Positions 1-8,956 of a stretch of 64,000 nt of DNA are shown piece by piece. The notes under the pieces were generated by a model. The model saw nothing but the letters and a program-made list of their open reading frames with translations, was not told the DNA's origin and did not search any database. A program made the translations under genes and the position numbers. Source of the DNA: Paenibacillus sp. FSL R5-0517 (GTDB lineage: Bacteria; Bacillota; Bacilli; Paenibacillales; Paenibacillaceae). Within the stretch, counting starts at the first letter, position 1; every line of letters starts with the position of its first letter. The stretch covers positions 2,294,001-2,358,000 of the forward strand of contig NZ_CP150235.1 of NCBI RefSeq assembly GCF_037974355.1, in the 5' to 3' direction.

Positions 1-151
1 TGAGATTGAACCCCATGGAACGTTTACAGGGGAATTGGAGTTTTATGGGAAAGCGGAATCCCCACTGTACGTCAGCGGGAAACTCATGGATATTGTGCTC
101 GATGTAGGCGTGGATGGAGCGAATACGGTGTTTGATTACGATATGCCATAG
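1..151 (+). CDS. 3' end of an unrecognised protein (partial)
   Basis: An open frame enters from the left edge and ends at TAG 149-151, giving the last 49 residues of a protein. The tail is acidic and beta-strand-like, ending DYDMP. No family is recognised. A hairpin terminator about 100 bases downstream fits this being the end of a transcription unit. The start and most of the protein lie outside the window. Confidence 0.5.
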   Translation, partial: EIEPHGTFTGELEFYGKAESPLYVSGKLMDIVLDVGVDGANTVFDYDMP

Positions 152-249
152 TTGATATTTTTATAGAAAATAAGAATAATTACATAAACAGATGTGGAAT
201 AAGATCAATCTAGATAGAACGTTCGAAGAGATATACTAAAATCAGATTA

Positions 250-277
250 AGAGCTGGCTCATGGCTGGCTCTTTTTG
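250..277 (+). terminator. Rho-independent terminator of the upstream gene
   Basis: AGAGC (250-254) pairs with GCTCT (268-272) around a 13-base loop and is followed by a short T run. Confidence 0.6.
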
Positions 278-383
278 TGCGTGGAAGTTGCAATTAGTGC
301 TGAAATATTGGTTTTATCTCCTTCCCCCTTCAATTGGTAACGCTTACGCTAGATAATGAATTGGTTTGTCTCAAAAAAATAGT

Positions 384-411
384 TTGTCTTTACCGCTTAC
401 ATCATTACAAT
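384..411 (+). promoter_or_regulatory. Candidate SigA promoter of the sensor kinase gene
   Basis: TTGTCT (384-389), a 16-base spacer and TACAAT (406-411), about 40 bases before the start codon. The -35 box lies inside one of four TTTGTC copies and the spacer carries a cre-like half site, so regulation by the partner AraC-type regulator or by CcpA is plausible but inferred. Confidence 0.45.
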
Positions 412-449
412 TAATGTCACGACAAATTAAGACAAGGTGAGATGAAAAG

Positions 450-2219
450 ATGTCATATCGGACAAACCTGTTTTCCAAAATGGTCATTCTTATTCTGATT
501 ATGCTGATTCCTGTAGTGCTTCTGTACTGGTACTCCAATCACAAAACCACAGCTGTTCTCAGAGATGAGCTGAATCGATCGAATAGTAACCAGCTTGAAT
601 TTTTCCAAAATCAAGTGAACACGCACATCGAGCTGTTATCCTCCTGGCCGAATCTGCTCATACATGATCCTGACATTGCCAGCTTCCGGCGAATCTACGC
701 GGATAGTAACTACTTTGACCTAGATGCGATCAATCTGGTCAAACGTATTCAGAATAAGCTAAGTATTCAGGAAAGCTCATCCAATTGGGCGACAAAGTTA
801 TATCTGTACTCTCCTTCGCTGGGCAGGGTGGTTTCGGAAAGGGATGCACGTTCTTACGATAAACAAGCGCTGAGGGAGAATATTAGTTCCGGTTGGGATG
901 TACGCAAAATTCAGGATGGGGAAGACGATCGGTTTATGTTTAGCTGGATTACCGTATCTCCATACGGCATTAAAGACCCGGCTAATAATGCGGAAACGAT
1001 TATTAAACTGGAGTTTGATAGTGACAACATTCGGGATATGCTCGATAAATTCAAGGACGATGGCAGGCATGACCCCTTCTATTTCCGTGAAGAATCGGGA
1101 GTTATCTATAATCGGACTTCGGATCGTTCGTTAACGAACCAATTGATGAAAGAACTGTCCATCCATGAACTTCAGGATGTGGATAATCGGACTGTGGTGA
1201 TAGATGGCGAGCCCTACATGGTTAACACCGTGAAATCAAGCACGACAGGCTGGTATCTGGTGGACTATATGCCTTTATCCGATATTCTGAAGCCGATTCA
1301 TCAATCGAATATGCTCTTCTATTCTTCGATGATTTGTTTGTTGTTGATGAGTTTTGGCGTGGCCTACTTGTTATATGTCCAGGTGCAGGTACCAGTGAAA
1401 CAACTTATTCGCGGTTTCCAGCGGTTGAAGCAGGAAGATTATTCGGTGAGGATTAAGCCGAAGGGTCGCAATGAATTCAGTTTTCTGTCTGAACGGTTCA
1501 ACTTGATGGTGGAGCAGATCCAGCAGTTATTTGAACACGTTTACCTGGAACAGATTCATGTGCGTGAAGCCCGCTTGAAGCAGCTGCAATCGCAGATTAA
1601 CCCGCACTTCTTCTATAATTGTTTCTCCTTCATTACGAGTATGGCGAAGCTGAAGCGTATGGATGCGGTTGTCGCGATGTCGCATAACCTCTCCCGATAT
1701 TATCGTTATACGACAAGGCAGGAGCGGGATGTAGTGCCGTTGACAGAGGAAATTGAATTTGTCAGCTGTTATCTGGAGATCCAACGAATGCGTATGGACC
1801 GAATTCATTACAAGCTTGATCTGTCTGATGAGATGTTAAGAGAGGAAGTACCGCCCCTGATTGTACAACCACTGGTGGAGAATGCGGTAATCCACGGTAT
1901 CGAAGCGGATGCGGAAGCCGGAGAAATAAGGGTTTCTGGGGAAAAACAGGGCGGTGTCATGGTTCTTGTCGTAGAAGATGACGGGCAAGGCATGACTCAG
2001 GAGGCACGTGAGGCGCTTCTGAATAAGCTCAGGGGAACGATGGATCAGGAGATGGGCTGTGGCCTGTGGAATGTGAATCAGAGACTCCAGCTTCGATATG
2101 GGGAGCAGGCAGGGCTTGATATAACGGAATCGGAACTTGGTGGATTACGGGTTACACTATCGTGGCCTGCCGAGAGGGAGCTTCTCCCAGATAGCCAAGA
2201 TAGTATCGAGAACATGTGA
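450..2219 (+). CDS. YesM-type sensor histidine kinase
   Basis: Membrane sensor kinase of the YesM/LytS-like class, partner of the AraC-type response regulator 56 bases downstream. Membrane segments are at about residues 11-30 and 290-312. The roughly 260 residues between them would form the extracellular sensor, probably a double Cache fold. A HAMP linker follows, then the His_kinase domain with QINPHFFYN (phospho-acceptor His386) and an HATPase domain with NAVIHG, DDGQG and GCGLWNV. The 589-residue length is usual. The ATG follows AAGGTGA by nine bases. The next genes are a sugar ABC transporter and galactan hydrolases, so it probably senses galacto-oligosaccharides directly or through the binding protein (inference). 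Confidence 0.9.
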   Translation: MSYRTNLFSKMVILILIMLIPVVLLYWYSNHKTTAVLRDELNRSNSNQLEFFQNQVNTHIELLSSWPNLLIHDPDIASFRRIYADSNYFDLDAINLVKRIQNKLSIQESSSNWATKLYLYSPSLGRVVSERDARSYDKQALRENISSGWDVRKIQDGEDDRFMFSWITVSPYGIKDPANNAETIIKLEFDSDNIRDMLDKFKDDGRHDPFYFREESGVIYNRTSDRSLTNQLMKELSIHELQDVDNRTVVIDGEPYMVNTVKSSTTGWYLVDYMPLSDILKPIHQSNMLFYSSMICLLLMSFGVAYLLYVQVQVPVKQLIRGFQRLKQEDYSVRIKPKGRNEFSFLSERFNLMVEQIQQLFEHVYLEQIHVREARLKQLQSQINPHFFYNCFSFITSMAKLKRMDAVVAMSHNLSRYYRYTTRQERDVVPLTEEIEFVSCYLEIQRMRMDRIHYKLDLSDEMLREEVPPLIVQPLVENAVIHGIEADAEAGEIRVSGEKQGGVMVLVVEDDGQGMTQEAREALLNKLRGTMDQEMGCGLWNVNQRLQLRYGEQAGLDITESELGGLRVTLSWPAERELLPDSQDSIENM

Positions 2220-2275
2220 GAGCCTGGTTAGAAATTGAACTTAGTGCATAACGAACGAGATAGGGAGTGACTTGC

Positions 2276-3904
2276 TTGATAGATATACTGCTAGTAGATG
2301 ACGAAACGTATGTAACAGAAAGTCTGGAACTTACAATCCCCTGGGGAGAGCTTGGAGTAACGACTGTGTTTCGTGCCGCTTCCGGTAAAGAAGCACTGGA
2401 GATTATGGAGGAAAATGCAGTAGATATTGTGGTAACCGATATTCGCATGCCGGGCATGTCCGGACTGGATCTAATTGCAGAGGTAAGCAAGCGTTGGTCC
2501 CATATTCGCTGTATCTTGCTGACTGGTCACAGTGATTTTACTTATGCGAAGAAAGCGATTCAATTGCAGGCAGCGGATTATATTTTGAAACCTGTGAACG
2601 ATGATGAATTTATGAGTTCCGTGTCGGCAGCCATCACATCTCTTCGTGATGAGTGGGATGAATTCGACAAATATCACCGGCTTTTATACAGTCGGAAGTC
2701 TGACTATAAAATTTTACGGGAAAATCTGATGCATGATCTGCTGCTGGGACGTGAGATCACGGGGCGGGCACTTCGGGAACAACTGCAACAATATGAGATT
2801 CATATTGACCCGGAACAATCGGCTGTGATGATGCTGATTCGTCTCACAGGACGCTTCTCATCAATGGATCAGCAATCTCTGGATCTGATGGATTTTGCGG
2901 TAGGGAATATTGCAGAGGAAGTGCTCGGAGAGCAATTCAACGTGTGGTTTGGTCGCGGACCTCATGAGTGTCTGGTTATGTTTTTGCAGAATCAGGGACA
3001 GATCGAAGCTCCGCAGATGGACTTGGAGACGTTGAGAACCTCAGCTGAAACTTTCCGTGAGCATGTCATTCGATATCTACAGGGGGATCTGTCCATGGTC
3101 GTTACACCATCATTTCCTTTTAATGAATTGACAGCAGCTTATCGAAAAAGCCTGGGTTCCCTTGTCCTTTCAGGACCGGAAGAACACAAGATTATATATA
3201 TGGACATGGATCAGGCACTCGGCAAAAGATCGGAGAATGATGCGACCCAGGCGCTCGAAGAGTTGTACAAACCGCCTGTACTTCCGCAATTGCTTGAGAC
3301 CAAGCAATGGGAAGCGGCAGCGCGTAAGCTGAACACGGTCTTTGACGCGGCAGAACAGGTACGATTGTCCCGAGAACATGTGTATGAGATGTATCTGTCT
3401 GTAACCAATGCATTCATGTATATTGCCCATAAACAGGGGCATCTGGTACATGAAATTGATCATGCGGGATTCGATCTGCTCCTTGCTCATCAGTTGATCC
3501 AATCCCCCGAGAAGCTGCGGCGCTGGGCAACCGAGATGCTGGCGAAGCTTCAGGAAGAGTTGTCCGATCAGGAAGGTGTGCAGAGCCGCAGACATGTGAT
3601 CAAGCAGGTTCAGGAGCTGGTGACAAGTGATACGGGACAGGATCTGTCGGTGAAGATGATTGCGGACAAGGTATATTTGCACCCCGTATACCTATCAAAA
3701 ATCTACAAGGCAGAGACTGGGGAAGGTCTCGGGGATTACATGATTCGGATGCGCATGGAACGCGCGCTATATCTGCTTAAAAATAGCAACAAAAAAATAT
3801 ACGAGATTACGAGTGAACTTGGCTATCAGAATCCGCAATATTTCAGCAAAATGTTCAAAAAGCATTATGGGATGACACCCAATGAATTTCGGGATCAGGC
3901 ATAA
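2276..3904 (+). CDS. YesN-type AraC-family response regulator
   Basis: Cytoplasmic response regulator paired with the upstream kinase. The receiver domain is at residues 1-120, with the DD pair near residue 9, phosphorylated Asp55 in TDIRMPG and Lys in ILKPVND. A long helical linker follows, then a C-terminal AraC domain with two helix-turn-helix units, the second in ITSELGYQNPQYFSKMFKKH. The frame is open from GTG 2267, but GGGAG at 2263-2267 lies eight bases before TTG 2276, so TTG is preferred. It very likely activates the downstream transporter and hydrolase genes. The weak -35 at the binding-protein promoter fits an activator-dependent promoter. Confidence 0.9.
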   Translation: MIDILLVDDETYVTESLELTIPWGELGVTTVFRAASGKEALEIMEENAVDIVVTDIRMPGMSGLDLIAEVSKRWSHIRCILLTGHSDFTYAKKAIQLQAADYILKPVNDDEFMSSVSAAITSLRDEWDEFDKYHRLLYSRKSDYKILRENLMHDLLLGREITGRALREQLQQYEIHIDPEQSAVMMLIRLTGRFSSMDQQSLDLMDFAVGNIAEEVLGEQFNVWFGRGPHECLVMFLQNQGQIEAPQMDLETLRTSAETFREHVIRYLQGDLSMVVTPSFPFNELTAAYRKSLGSLVLSGPEEHKIIYMDMDQALGKRSENDATQALEELYKPPVLPQLLETKQWEAAARKLNTVFDAAEQVRLSREHVYEMYLSVTNAFMYIAHKQGHLVHEIDHAGFDLLLAHQLIQSPEKLRRWATEMLAKLQEELSDQEGVQSRRHVIKQVQELVTSDTGQDLSVKMIADKVYLHPVYLSKIYKAETGEGLGDYMIRMRMERALYLLKNSNKKIYEITSELGYQNPQYFSKMFKKHYGMTPNEFRDQA

Positions 3905-3986
3905 TTACAACAACATTCCAGAATATAGGTTGGCAAAGGTGCAGAAATCTTGATTTCGTATCATAGGATCAAAGTCCTGGTCAGCC

Positions 3987-3992
3987 TATAAT
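3987..3992 (+). promoter_or_regulatory. -10 box of the binding-protein gene
   Basis: TATAAT lies 36 bases before the lipoprotein start. No good -35 is found at 16-18 bases upstream, which fits a promoter needing the YesN-type activator (inference). Confidence 0.4.
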
Positions 3993-4027
3993 GAAAGGGT
4001 AACCAAAACGATTTAAGGGGGAACAAC

Positions 4028-5719
4028 ATGAGAGCGCAATCAACGAAAAAGAGATTCTTGACGCTTCTCGCTACAACGCTGAGTCTAACTGTCGTTCTTG
4101 CAGGATGTTCAGGAGGCAGTGGGGGCGGAGATAGTGCAACACCAAGTACGTCTGGAACCCAAAACGAATACAAAGAAAAGTATGATCCGGAAGTAACCAT
4201 TACAACAGCATGGGGAATCGATCCTGAGCTGAAGTTTAAAAATGGCGAATCCATGGAAAATAACGTGGCAACCAAGTGGGCCAAGGAAAAATTCGGGATT
4301 AATGTCAGCGCGCTCTGGTCAGTAACAGACACAAACAGTGCGTTTGCAACTAAACTTCGTCTGGCTATGTCCTCTGGACAGGAAATGCCAGATATCGTGA
4401 CGATTGGTAGTGCGGACAATCTCGTTGCTCAAGACTTGATCGACTCTGGCATGTACGAAGAGGTCGGTCCACTGTTCGACAAATATGCTTCTGACACATG
4501 GAAAAAAGCGATGGAGCAAGATCCTAACGTCTGGAACCAATATAGTCGTGATGGCAAAAGAATGGGTATCCCTGTTCTGGACTATGCCTACAACAATGAT
4601 TATTTGTTGTGGATTCGTCAGGATTGGCTGGACAAGTTGAATCTGAAAGCACCAAAAACAATCGATGAGCTGGAAACCGTTATGGAAGCATTCAAAAACA
4701 ATAACCCGGACGGCTTGGCTCCGGATAAAGTCACTCCGCTCAGCGTTGGTTTCAAAACATCCATGAACACTTGGATGGGAGATGTATCTTGGATATTTGG
4801 TGCATATGGCACCTTACCTCAACAATGGAATCTTGCTGCGGATGGCAAGTTGGAGTATGGCTCCATCAATCCGGGTATGAAACAAGGTCTGACCAAATTG
4901 AGCGAATGGCTCAAAAAAGGATATATCCCGCAGGAAGCAGCGCTATGGGATGAGAACAAAACAGCAGAGCCAGCCGTTGCAGGAACTGCCGGCATTATTC
5001 CAGGACCTTACTGGATGAGTGGGTGGCCACTTCTCGATACAGTGAAAAATGTACCGAGTGCGGTATGGAAACCGATTGAAATTCCTACCGGTCCTGAAGG
5101 AAAAGCGATGCGTCACGGAACACAGTTCGTGAATGGTGTTACGTTGATCAAAAAGGATATGGCACATCCAGAAGCATTCTTTACGTATCAGAATTACCTC
5201 TTCGACAATTATGCAGACCCAGCACCGGGCAGCCCTTATGATAATGGTCTGTTTGCAGGTTATGACTATCAATTGGATGCAAACGGGAAACAATTGCCGA
5301 TTGACCAGATCGAAGGCGGATACGTGAACGTTGTACGTTATTTGCTTGTTCGTGATGGTGCACGTATTCCAGATGCACAGATGAAAGCTCTGATGAATCT
5401 GGCTAATGGCAAAGAGCCTGAAACGAAGCTTGAGAAAGACGTTGCTGTCAATTACGGTAAAGAAACTCCTGCCGCAGCAAAAGTGTTATTGAGCCAGGAA
5501 GAAATTTCCTTCAAAAACATGTTCACAGGTCCAACAACACAGACGATGAAATCCAAGCTGGACTATCTGAACAAAATCGAGAACCAGGCATTTAACGAAA
5601 TTATCTATGGCAAAAATCCGGCTGATGCGTTTGATACCTTTGTACAAACGTGGAAATCGGGTGGCGGTGACCAAATCACGCAAGAGGTTAACGAATGGTA
5701 TGACAGTGTGAAAAAATAG
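4028..5719 (+). CDS. ABC transporter sugar-binding lipoprotein (LplA/YtcQ type)
   Basis: Extracellular solute-binding protein of the large LplA/YtcQ group (563 aa), anchored in the membrane by a lipid. The signal peptide ends in lipobox LAGC with lipidated Cys27, followed by a Ser/Gly-rich linker. The body shows the family 1 binding fold, including KFGINV near residue 90 and LDYAYNNDYLLWIRQDWLDKL near residue 180. GGGGG lies six bases before the ATG. Permease genes follow after a strong terminator, so the binding protein can be made in excess. The likely ligands are galacto-oligosaccharides, inferred from the GH53 and GH42 genes downstream. Confidence 0.93.
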   Translation: MRAQSTKKRFLTLLATTLSLTVVLAGCSGGSGGGDSATPSTSGTQNEYKEKYDPEVTITTAWGIDPELKFKNGESMENNVATKWAKEKFGINVSALWSVTDTNSAFATKLRLAMSSGQEMPDIVTIGSADNLVAQDLIDSGMYEEVGPLFDKYASDTWKKAMEQDPNVWNQYSRDGKRMGIPVLDYAYNNDYLLWIRQDWLDKLNLKAPKTIDELETVMEAFKNNNPDGLAPDKVTPLSVGFKTSMNTWMGDVSWIFGAYGTLPQQWNLAADGKLEYGSINPGMKQGLTKLSEWLKKGYIPQEAALWDENKTAEPAVAGTAGIIPGPYWMSGWPLLDTVKNVPSAVWKPIEIPTGPEGKAMRHGTQFVNGVTLIKKDMAHPEAFFTYQNYLFDNYADPAPGSPYDNGLFAGYDYQLDANGKQLPIDQIEGGYVNVVRYLLVRDGARIPDAQMKALMNLANGKEPETKLEKDVAVNYGKETPAAAKVLLSQEEISFKNMFTGPTTQTMKSKLDYLNKIENQAFNEIIYGKNPADAFDTFVQTWKSGGGDQITQEVNEWYDSVKK

Positions 5720-5727
5720 TTTTAAGC

Positions 5728-5761
5728 AGCGCCCAGACGATAACGTCTGGGCGCTTTTTTT
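5728..5761 (+). terminator. Strong intrinsic terminator between binding protein and permeases
   Basis: An 11-bp GC-rich perfect stem (5729-5739 with 5744-5754) with a four-base loop and seven T. It sits inside the transporter operon and probably limits read-through into the permease genes. Confidence 0.9.
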
Positions 5762-5823
5762 GGTTTATTCAAGCTGCGGCAAAGTGGTTGAATTTGTGCC
5801 ATTTATATTGCTTTTATGTGCTG

Positions 5824-5851
5824 TTTGGACCCCGTAAAAGGTTGATATAAT
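5824..5851 (+). promoter_or_regulatory. Candidate internal promoter for the permease genes
   Basis: TATAAT at 5846-5851 with a TTTGGA-like -35 at 5824-5829 (16-base spacer), downstream of the terminator and 58 bases before the permease start. Confidence 0.4.
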
Positions 5852-5908
5852 CGCAATATAAGCCACTCAGGGAGTACTTGAGTAGGAAGAAATACAGGGG
5901 GAGCAATC

Positions 5909-6799
5909 ATGAGAACTTTGAAACGCACTTGGCCATTCCACGTTATGCTGTTGCCAGCCATTATCTTTCTGATTATCTTCAGTTATGTGCCTATGGGCGG
6001 GATTATTATGGCATTCCAGAACTACAAGCCATGGCTTGGAATTAGTGGTTCTGAATGGGTCGGGCTGGACAACTTTAGATATTTGTTTGAACGTGAAGAC
6101 AGCTTACAGGTCATCTGGAACACATTGATTATTGCTGTACTTAAACTGATTTTCAATTTATTTGTTCCATTTGTTTTTGCCATTCTTTTGAATGAGGTTC
6201 GTAAGATGGCTATACAGCGTACGATTCAAACGCTTGTCTATTTACCTCACTTCTTGTCCTGGGTCATCCTGGGCGGGATTTTGATAGATCTGTTGTCAAC
6301 AGGCGGCTTGGTTAACCGGGTTCTGGGAACCTTCGGACTCGGGCCATATTTCTTCCTGGGAGACAACAGCTGGTTCCGATCTACGGTCATTCTGACAGAT
6401 GTGTGGAAAGAATTTGGCTATAACATGATTGTTTTTCTGGCTGCCCTTGCCGGAATTAATCCAGCATTGTACGAAGCAGCAGAAATTGACGGAGCGGGAC
6501 GCTGGAAACAGACACTGCACATTACAATTCCTTCACTTGTGCCGATGCTGATGGTTGTGGGAACACTGGCACTTGGTAACGTACTGAATGCCGGGTTTGA
6601 CCAGATTTTCAACTTGTATAACCCGCTCGTATATCAAACGGGTGACATCATTGATACATTCGTATATCGTTCCGCAATGCAAAATGGTGAGATGGGCTTT
6701 GCAACGGCGATCGGATTATTCAAATCGGTTATTAGCATGATCTTGATTCTTGTATCGTACAGCTTAGCCAAAAAATACGCCGGATACCGCATATTCTAA
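5909..6799 (+). CDS. Sugar ABC transporter permease (LplB/YteP type)
   Basis: Inner membrane permease of a carbohydrate importer (296 aa), with about six transmembrane helices starting at LLPAIIFLIIFSYVPMGG. The family's EAA loop is visible near residue 190 (LYEAAEIDGAGRWKQTLHIT), where the ATPase docks. GGGGGAG lies just before the ATG. It pairs with the second permease 29 bases downstream. No ATPase gene is in the cluster, as is usual for this transporter class, where a shared MsmX-like ATPase serves several importers. Confidence 0.93.
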   Translation: MRTLKRTWPFHVMLLPAIIFLIIFSYVPMGGIIMAFQNYKPWLGISGSEWVGLDNFRYLFEREDSLQVIWNTLIIAVLKLIFNLFVPFVFAILLNEVRKMAIQRTIQTLVYLPHFLSWVILGGILIDLLSTGGLVNRVLGTFGLGPYFFLGDNSWFRSTVILTDVWKEFGYNMIVFLAALAGINPALYEAAEIDGAGRWKQTLHITIPSLVPMLMVVGTLALGNVLNAGFDQIFNLYNPLVYQTGDIIDTFVYRSAMQNGEMGFATAIGLFKSVISMILILVSYSLAKKYAGYRIF

Positions 6800-6828
6800 A
6801 CGAATGAACAGAGAAAGAAGGGACCACG

Positions 6829-7707
6829 ATGTATCATAAATCATTGCCTTATCGCGTGTTTAATATAGTCAATACCTGCTTTCTGATTTTGGTCGCCATC
6901 ATGTGTATTGTACCGATGATTCATGTACTGGCAGTATCCTTTAGTACAAAGGCTGCTGCTGATGCAAATCTGGTCAATCTCTGGCCTGTAGGCTTCTCAC
7001 TTGAGGCATACAAAAAAACGATGAACAATCCAATTTTCTTGAACTCGCTCTGGATCTCGCTCCTGCGTACAGTGATCGGTACAGCCATTACGTTGCTGAT
7101 TACGTTCCTGGCGGCGTATCCATTGTCCAAAGAAAATAGTGAGTTCAAAGGCAGAACGATCTACTCCTGGATATTTGTATTCAGCATGATTTTCAACGGG
7201 GGACTCGTGCCATTCTATATGGTTATTCAGAAGATTGGGTTGATGGATTCCTTCTGGGTACTGGTGCTCCCGGGGGCAGTTAACACATTCCTGGTCATTC
7301 TGATGCTGAACTTCTTCCGCGGTATTCCAAAAGAGCTGGAGGAAGCAGCACTGATGGATGGAGCTAACCATTTCAGAACATTGTTCAGTATCTTTCTTCC
7401 CATTTCGATGCCGTCCATTGCAACCATTGCATTGTTCAGTATGGTGTTCCACTGGAATTCCTGGTTTGATGGATTGCTCTATATGAATAACGCCAAGGAT
7501 TACCCACTTGCTACATTTATGCAAACGGTCATTATTGGACGTGATATGAGTAGCATGAGCATGAATCCAAAAGAAATGGAAGCTCTCTCTCAAACTACGG
7601 TAAGGGCAGCTCAGATCTTCATCGGAAGTGCACCGATCTTGATTGTGTATCCTTTCCTGCAACGTTTCTTTGTTAAAGGTATGACGTTGGGCTCAGTTAA
7701 AGGCTGA
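6829..7707 (+). CDS. Sugar ABC transporter permease (LplC/YtcP type)
   Basis: Second permease of the importer (292 aa), with about six transmembrane helices. The EAA-type loop is at LEEAALMDGANHFRTLFSIFL. AGAAGGGA precedes the ATG. The end GMTLGSVKG is typical of this family. A 7-bp perfect hairpin (7690-7696 with 7704-7710) spans its stop codon, without a T run, so it is not a terminator. The galactanase gene follows at once, so the two are co-transcribed and probably act on one substrate. Confidence 0.93.
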   Translation: MYHKSLPYRVFNIVNTCFLILVAIMCIVPMIHVLAVSFSTKAAADANLVNLWPVGFSLEAYKKTMNNPIFLNSLWISLLRTVIGTAITLLITFLAAYPLSKENSEFKGRTIYSWIFVFSMIFNGGLVPFYMVIQKIGLMDSFWVLVLPGAVNTFLVILMLNFFRGIPKELEEAALMDGANHFRTLFSIFLPISMPSIATIALFSMVFHWNSWFDGLLYMNNAKDYPLATFMQTVIIGRDMSSMSMNPKEMEALSQTTVRAAQIFIGSAPILIVYPFLQRFFVKGMTLGSVKG

Positions 7708-7739
7708 GCCTGTACCCCAAATTAATGGAGGTTGATACA

Positions 7740-8825
7740 GTGAGCAACTTGACGGAAAAGACATTCGTTCTGGGAATGGATGTGTCTTTTATGGATGAAA
7801 TCGAACAGCATGGCGGGAGCTACAGTGATGTGGATGGCAAGGAACAAGACTTGCTGTCCATCCTGAAGTTCAATGACACGAACGCGATTCGACTTCGAAT
7901 CTGGAATGATCCTGTTGGTGGATTCTGCAATCTGGAACGCACGGTGGAGATAGCTAAACGGATCAAGAAACAAGGATTGAAATTTTTGCTTGATTTCCAT
8001 TACTCTGATCGCTGGGCTGATCCAGCCAATCAATGGAAGCCGAAAGCTTGGGAGAATCTGTCCTATGAAGAGCTTCAACGTGCAGTATGCATGTATACGG
8101 CTGATGTTCTGAGAACGTTAAAGGAAAACGATGCGCTTCCAGACATGGTGCAGGTCGGCAACGAGATTACGCCGGGCATGTTATGGAATGAGGGACGTGT
8201 CGGTGGAGAAGAGCATGATACGGATGAACAGTGGGAGCGTTTTGCAGGCCTTGTGAAGTACGGAATTGCTGCGGTCAAATCCGTTGACCCGGATATCCAG
8301 ATTATGATACATATTGATCGTGGTGGAGATAACGCCGAGAGCCGCAAGTTTTACGATCGCTTTGAAGCACTCGGTGTGGAGTTCGATATCATTGGTCTAT
8401 CGTATTATCCTTGGTGGCACGGCACACTTGATGCGTTACGCGACAATCTTCATGATCTGGCTGAGCGTTATGGCAAACCTGTCAATGTGGTTGAAACGGC
8501 TTATCCATGGACACTGGAGCAGCCAGAAGGCATCGAATGGATTTTGAATCAGGAAGAATTGTTGTTGCCAGGATACCCTGCAAGTGTAGAGGGGCAGACC
8601 CGATATCTGAAGGATCTGTTGCAGATTATTCGCGAAGTTCCTGGTGGTTTGGGGCACGGATTCTATTATTGGGAACCTGCATGGATACCAAGTAAAGAAG
8701 AATGGTCCGTTGGACATCCGAATAACTGGGGCAACCTCACCATGTTTGATTTTAAAGGTCGGAAGTTGGAATCGTTTACAGCACTAGCTACTACGGAAGA
8801 ATCTGATGTTGTGACATACGTGTAA
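7740..8825 (+). CDS. GH53 endo-beta-1,4-galactanase, apparently cytoplasmic
   Basis: Glycoside hydrolase family 53 (361 aa), cutting beta-1,4-galactan and its oligosaccharides. The frame opens at ATG 7725, but GGAGG (7727-7731) overlaps that codon and lies eight bases before GTG 7740, so GTG is the start. The catalytic acid/base is Glu142 in VQVGNEI and the nucleophile Glu252 in NVVETAYPW. The N-terminus runs directly into FVLGMDVSFMDE, so there is no signal peptide, whereas well-known GH53 galactanases are secreted. With the transporter upstream and a GH42 enzyme downstream it probably trims imported galacto-oligosaccharides. A secreted galactanase could lie elsewhere. Confidence 0.92.
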   Translation: MSNLTEKTFVLGMDVSFMDEIEQHGGSYSDVDGKEQDLLSILKFNDTNAIRLRIWNDPVGGFCNLERTVEIAKRIKKQGLKFLLDFHYSDRWADPANQWKPKAWENLSYEELQRAVCMYTADVLRTLKENDALPDMVQVGNEITPGMLWNEGRVGGEEHDTDEQWERFAGLVKYGIAAVKSVDPDIQIMIHIDRGGDNAESRKFYDRFEALGVEFDIIGLSYYPWWHGTLDALRDNLHDLAERYGKPVNVVETAYPWTLEQPEGIEWILNQEELLLPGYPASVEGQTRYLKDLLQIIREVPGGLGHGFYYWEPAWIPSKEEWSVGHPNNWGNLTMFDFKGRKLESFTALATTEESDVVTYV

Positions 8826-8956
8826 TATCATACAGGTTCACAAGTGGTATCTGATGAAAAGATGAAGCCATGCCAGAAGATAAGCTTGGTAATTTGAGTC
8901 GTGAATATCGTTGTATTCAATAAAAATTGTAATTCAAAAGCAAGGGAGTTGTCCTT

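Larger units (their letters stand above)
152..449. other. Intergenic region upstream of the YesM/YesN-type system
   Basis: Holds the terminator of the upstream gene (250-277), a candidate promoter for the sensor kinase gene (384-411) and four copies of TTTGTC: two direct (365-371, 383-389) and two inverted (421-426, about 430-435). A cre-like half site, TGTAAGCG read on the minus strand, lies in the promoter spacer but lacks the CA of the other half. The ribosome binding site AAGGTGA is at 434-440. Confidence 0.5.

Noticed and set aside
3170..3682. Minus-strand frame of 170 residues inside the response regulator gene
   Set aside because: Shadow of a clear gene; no family features and no translation signal.
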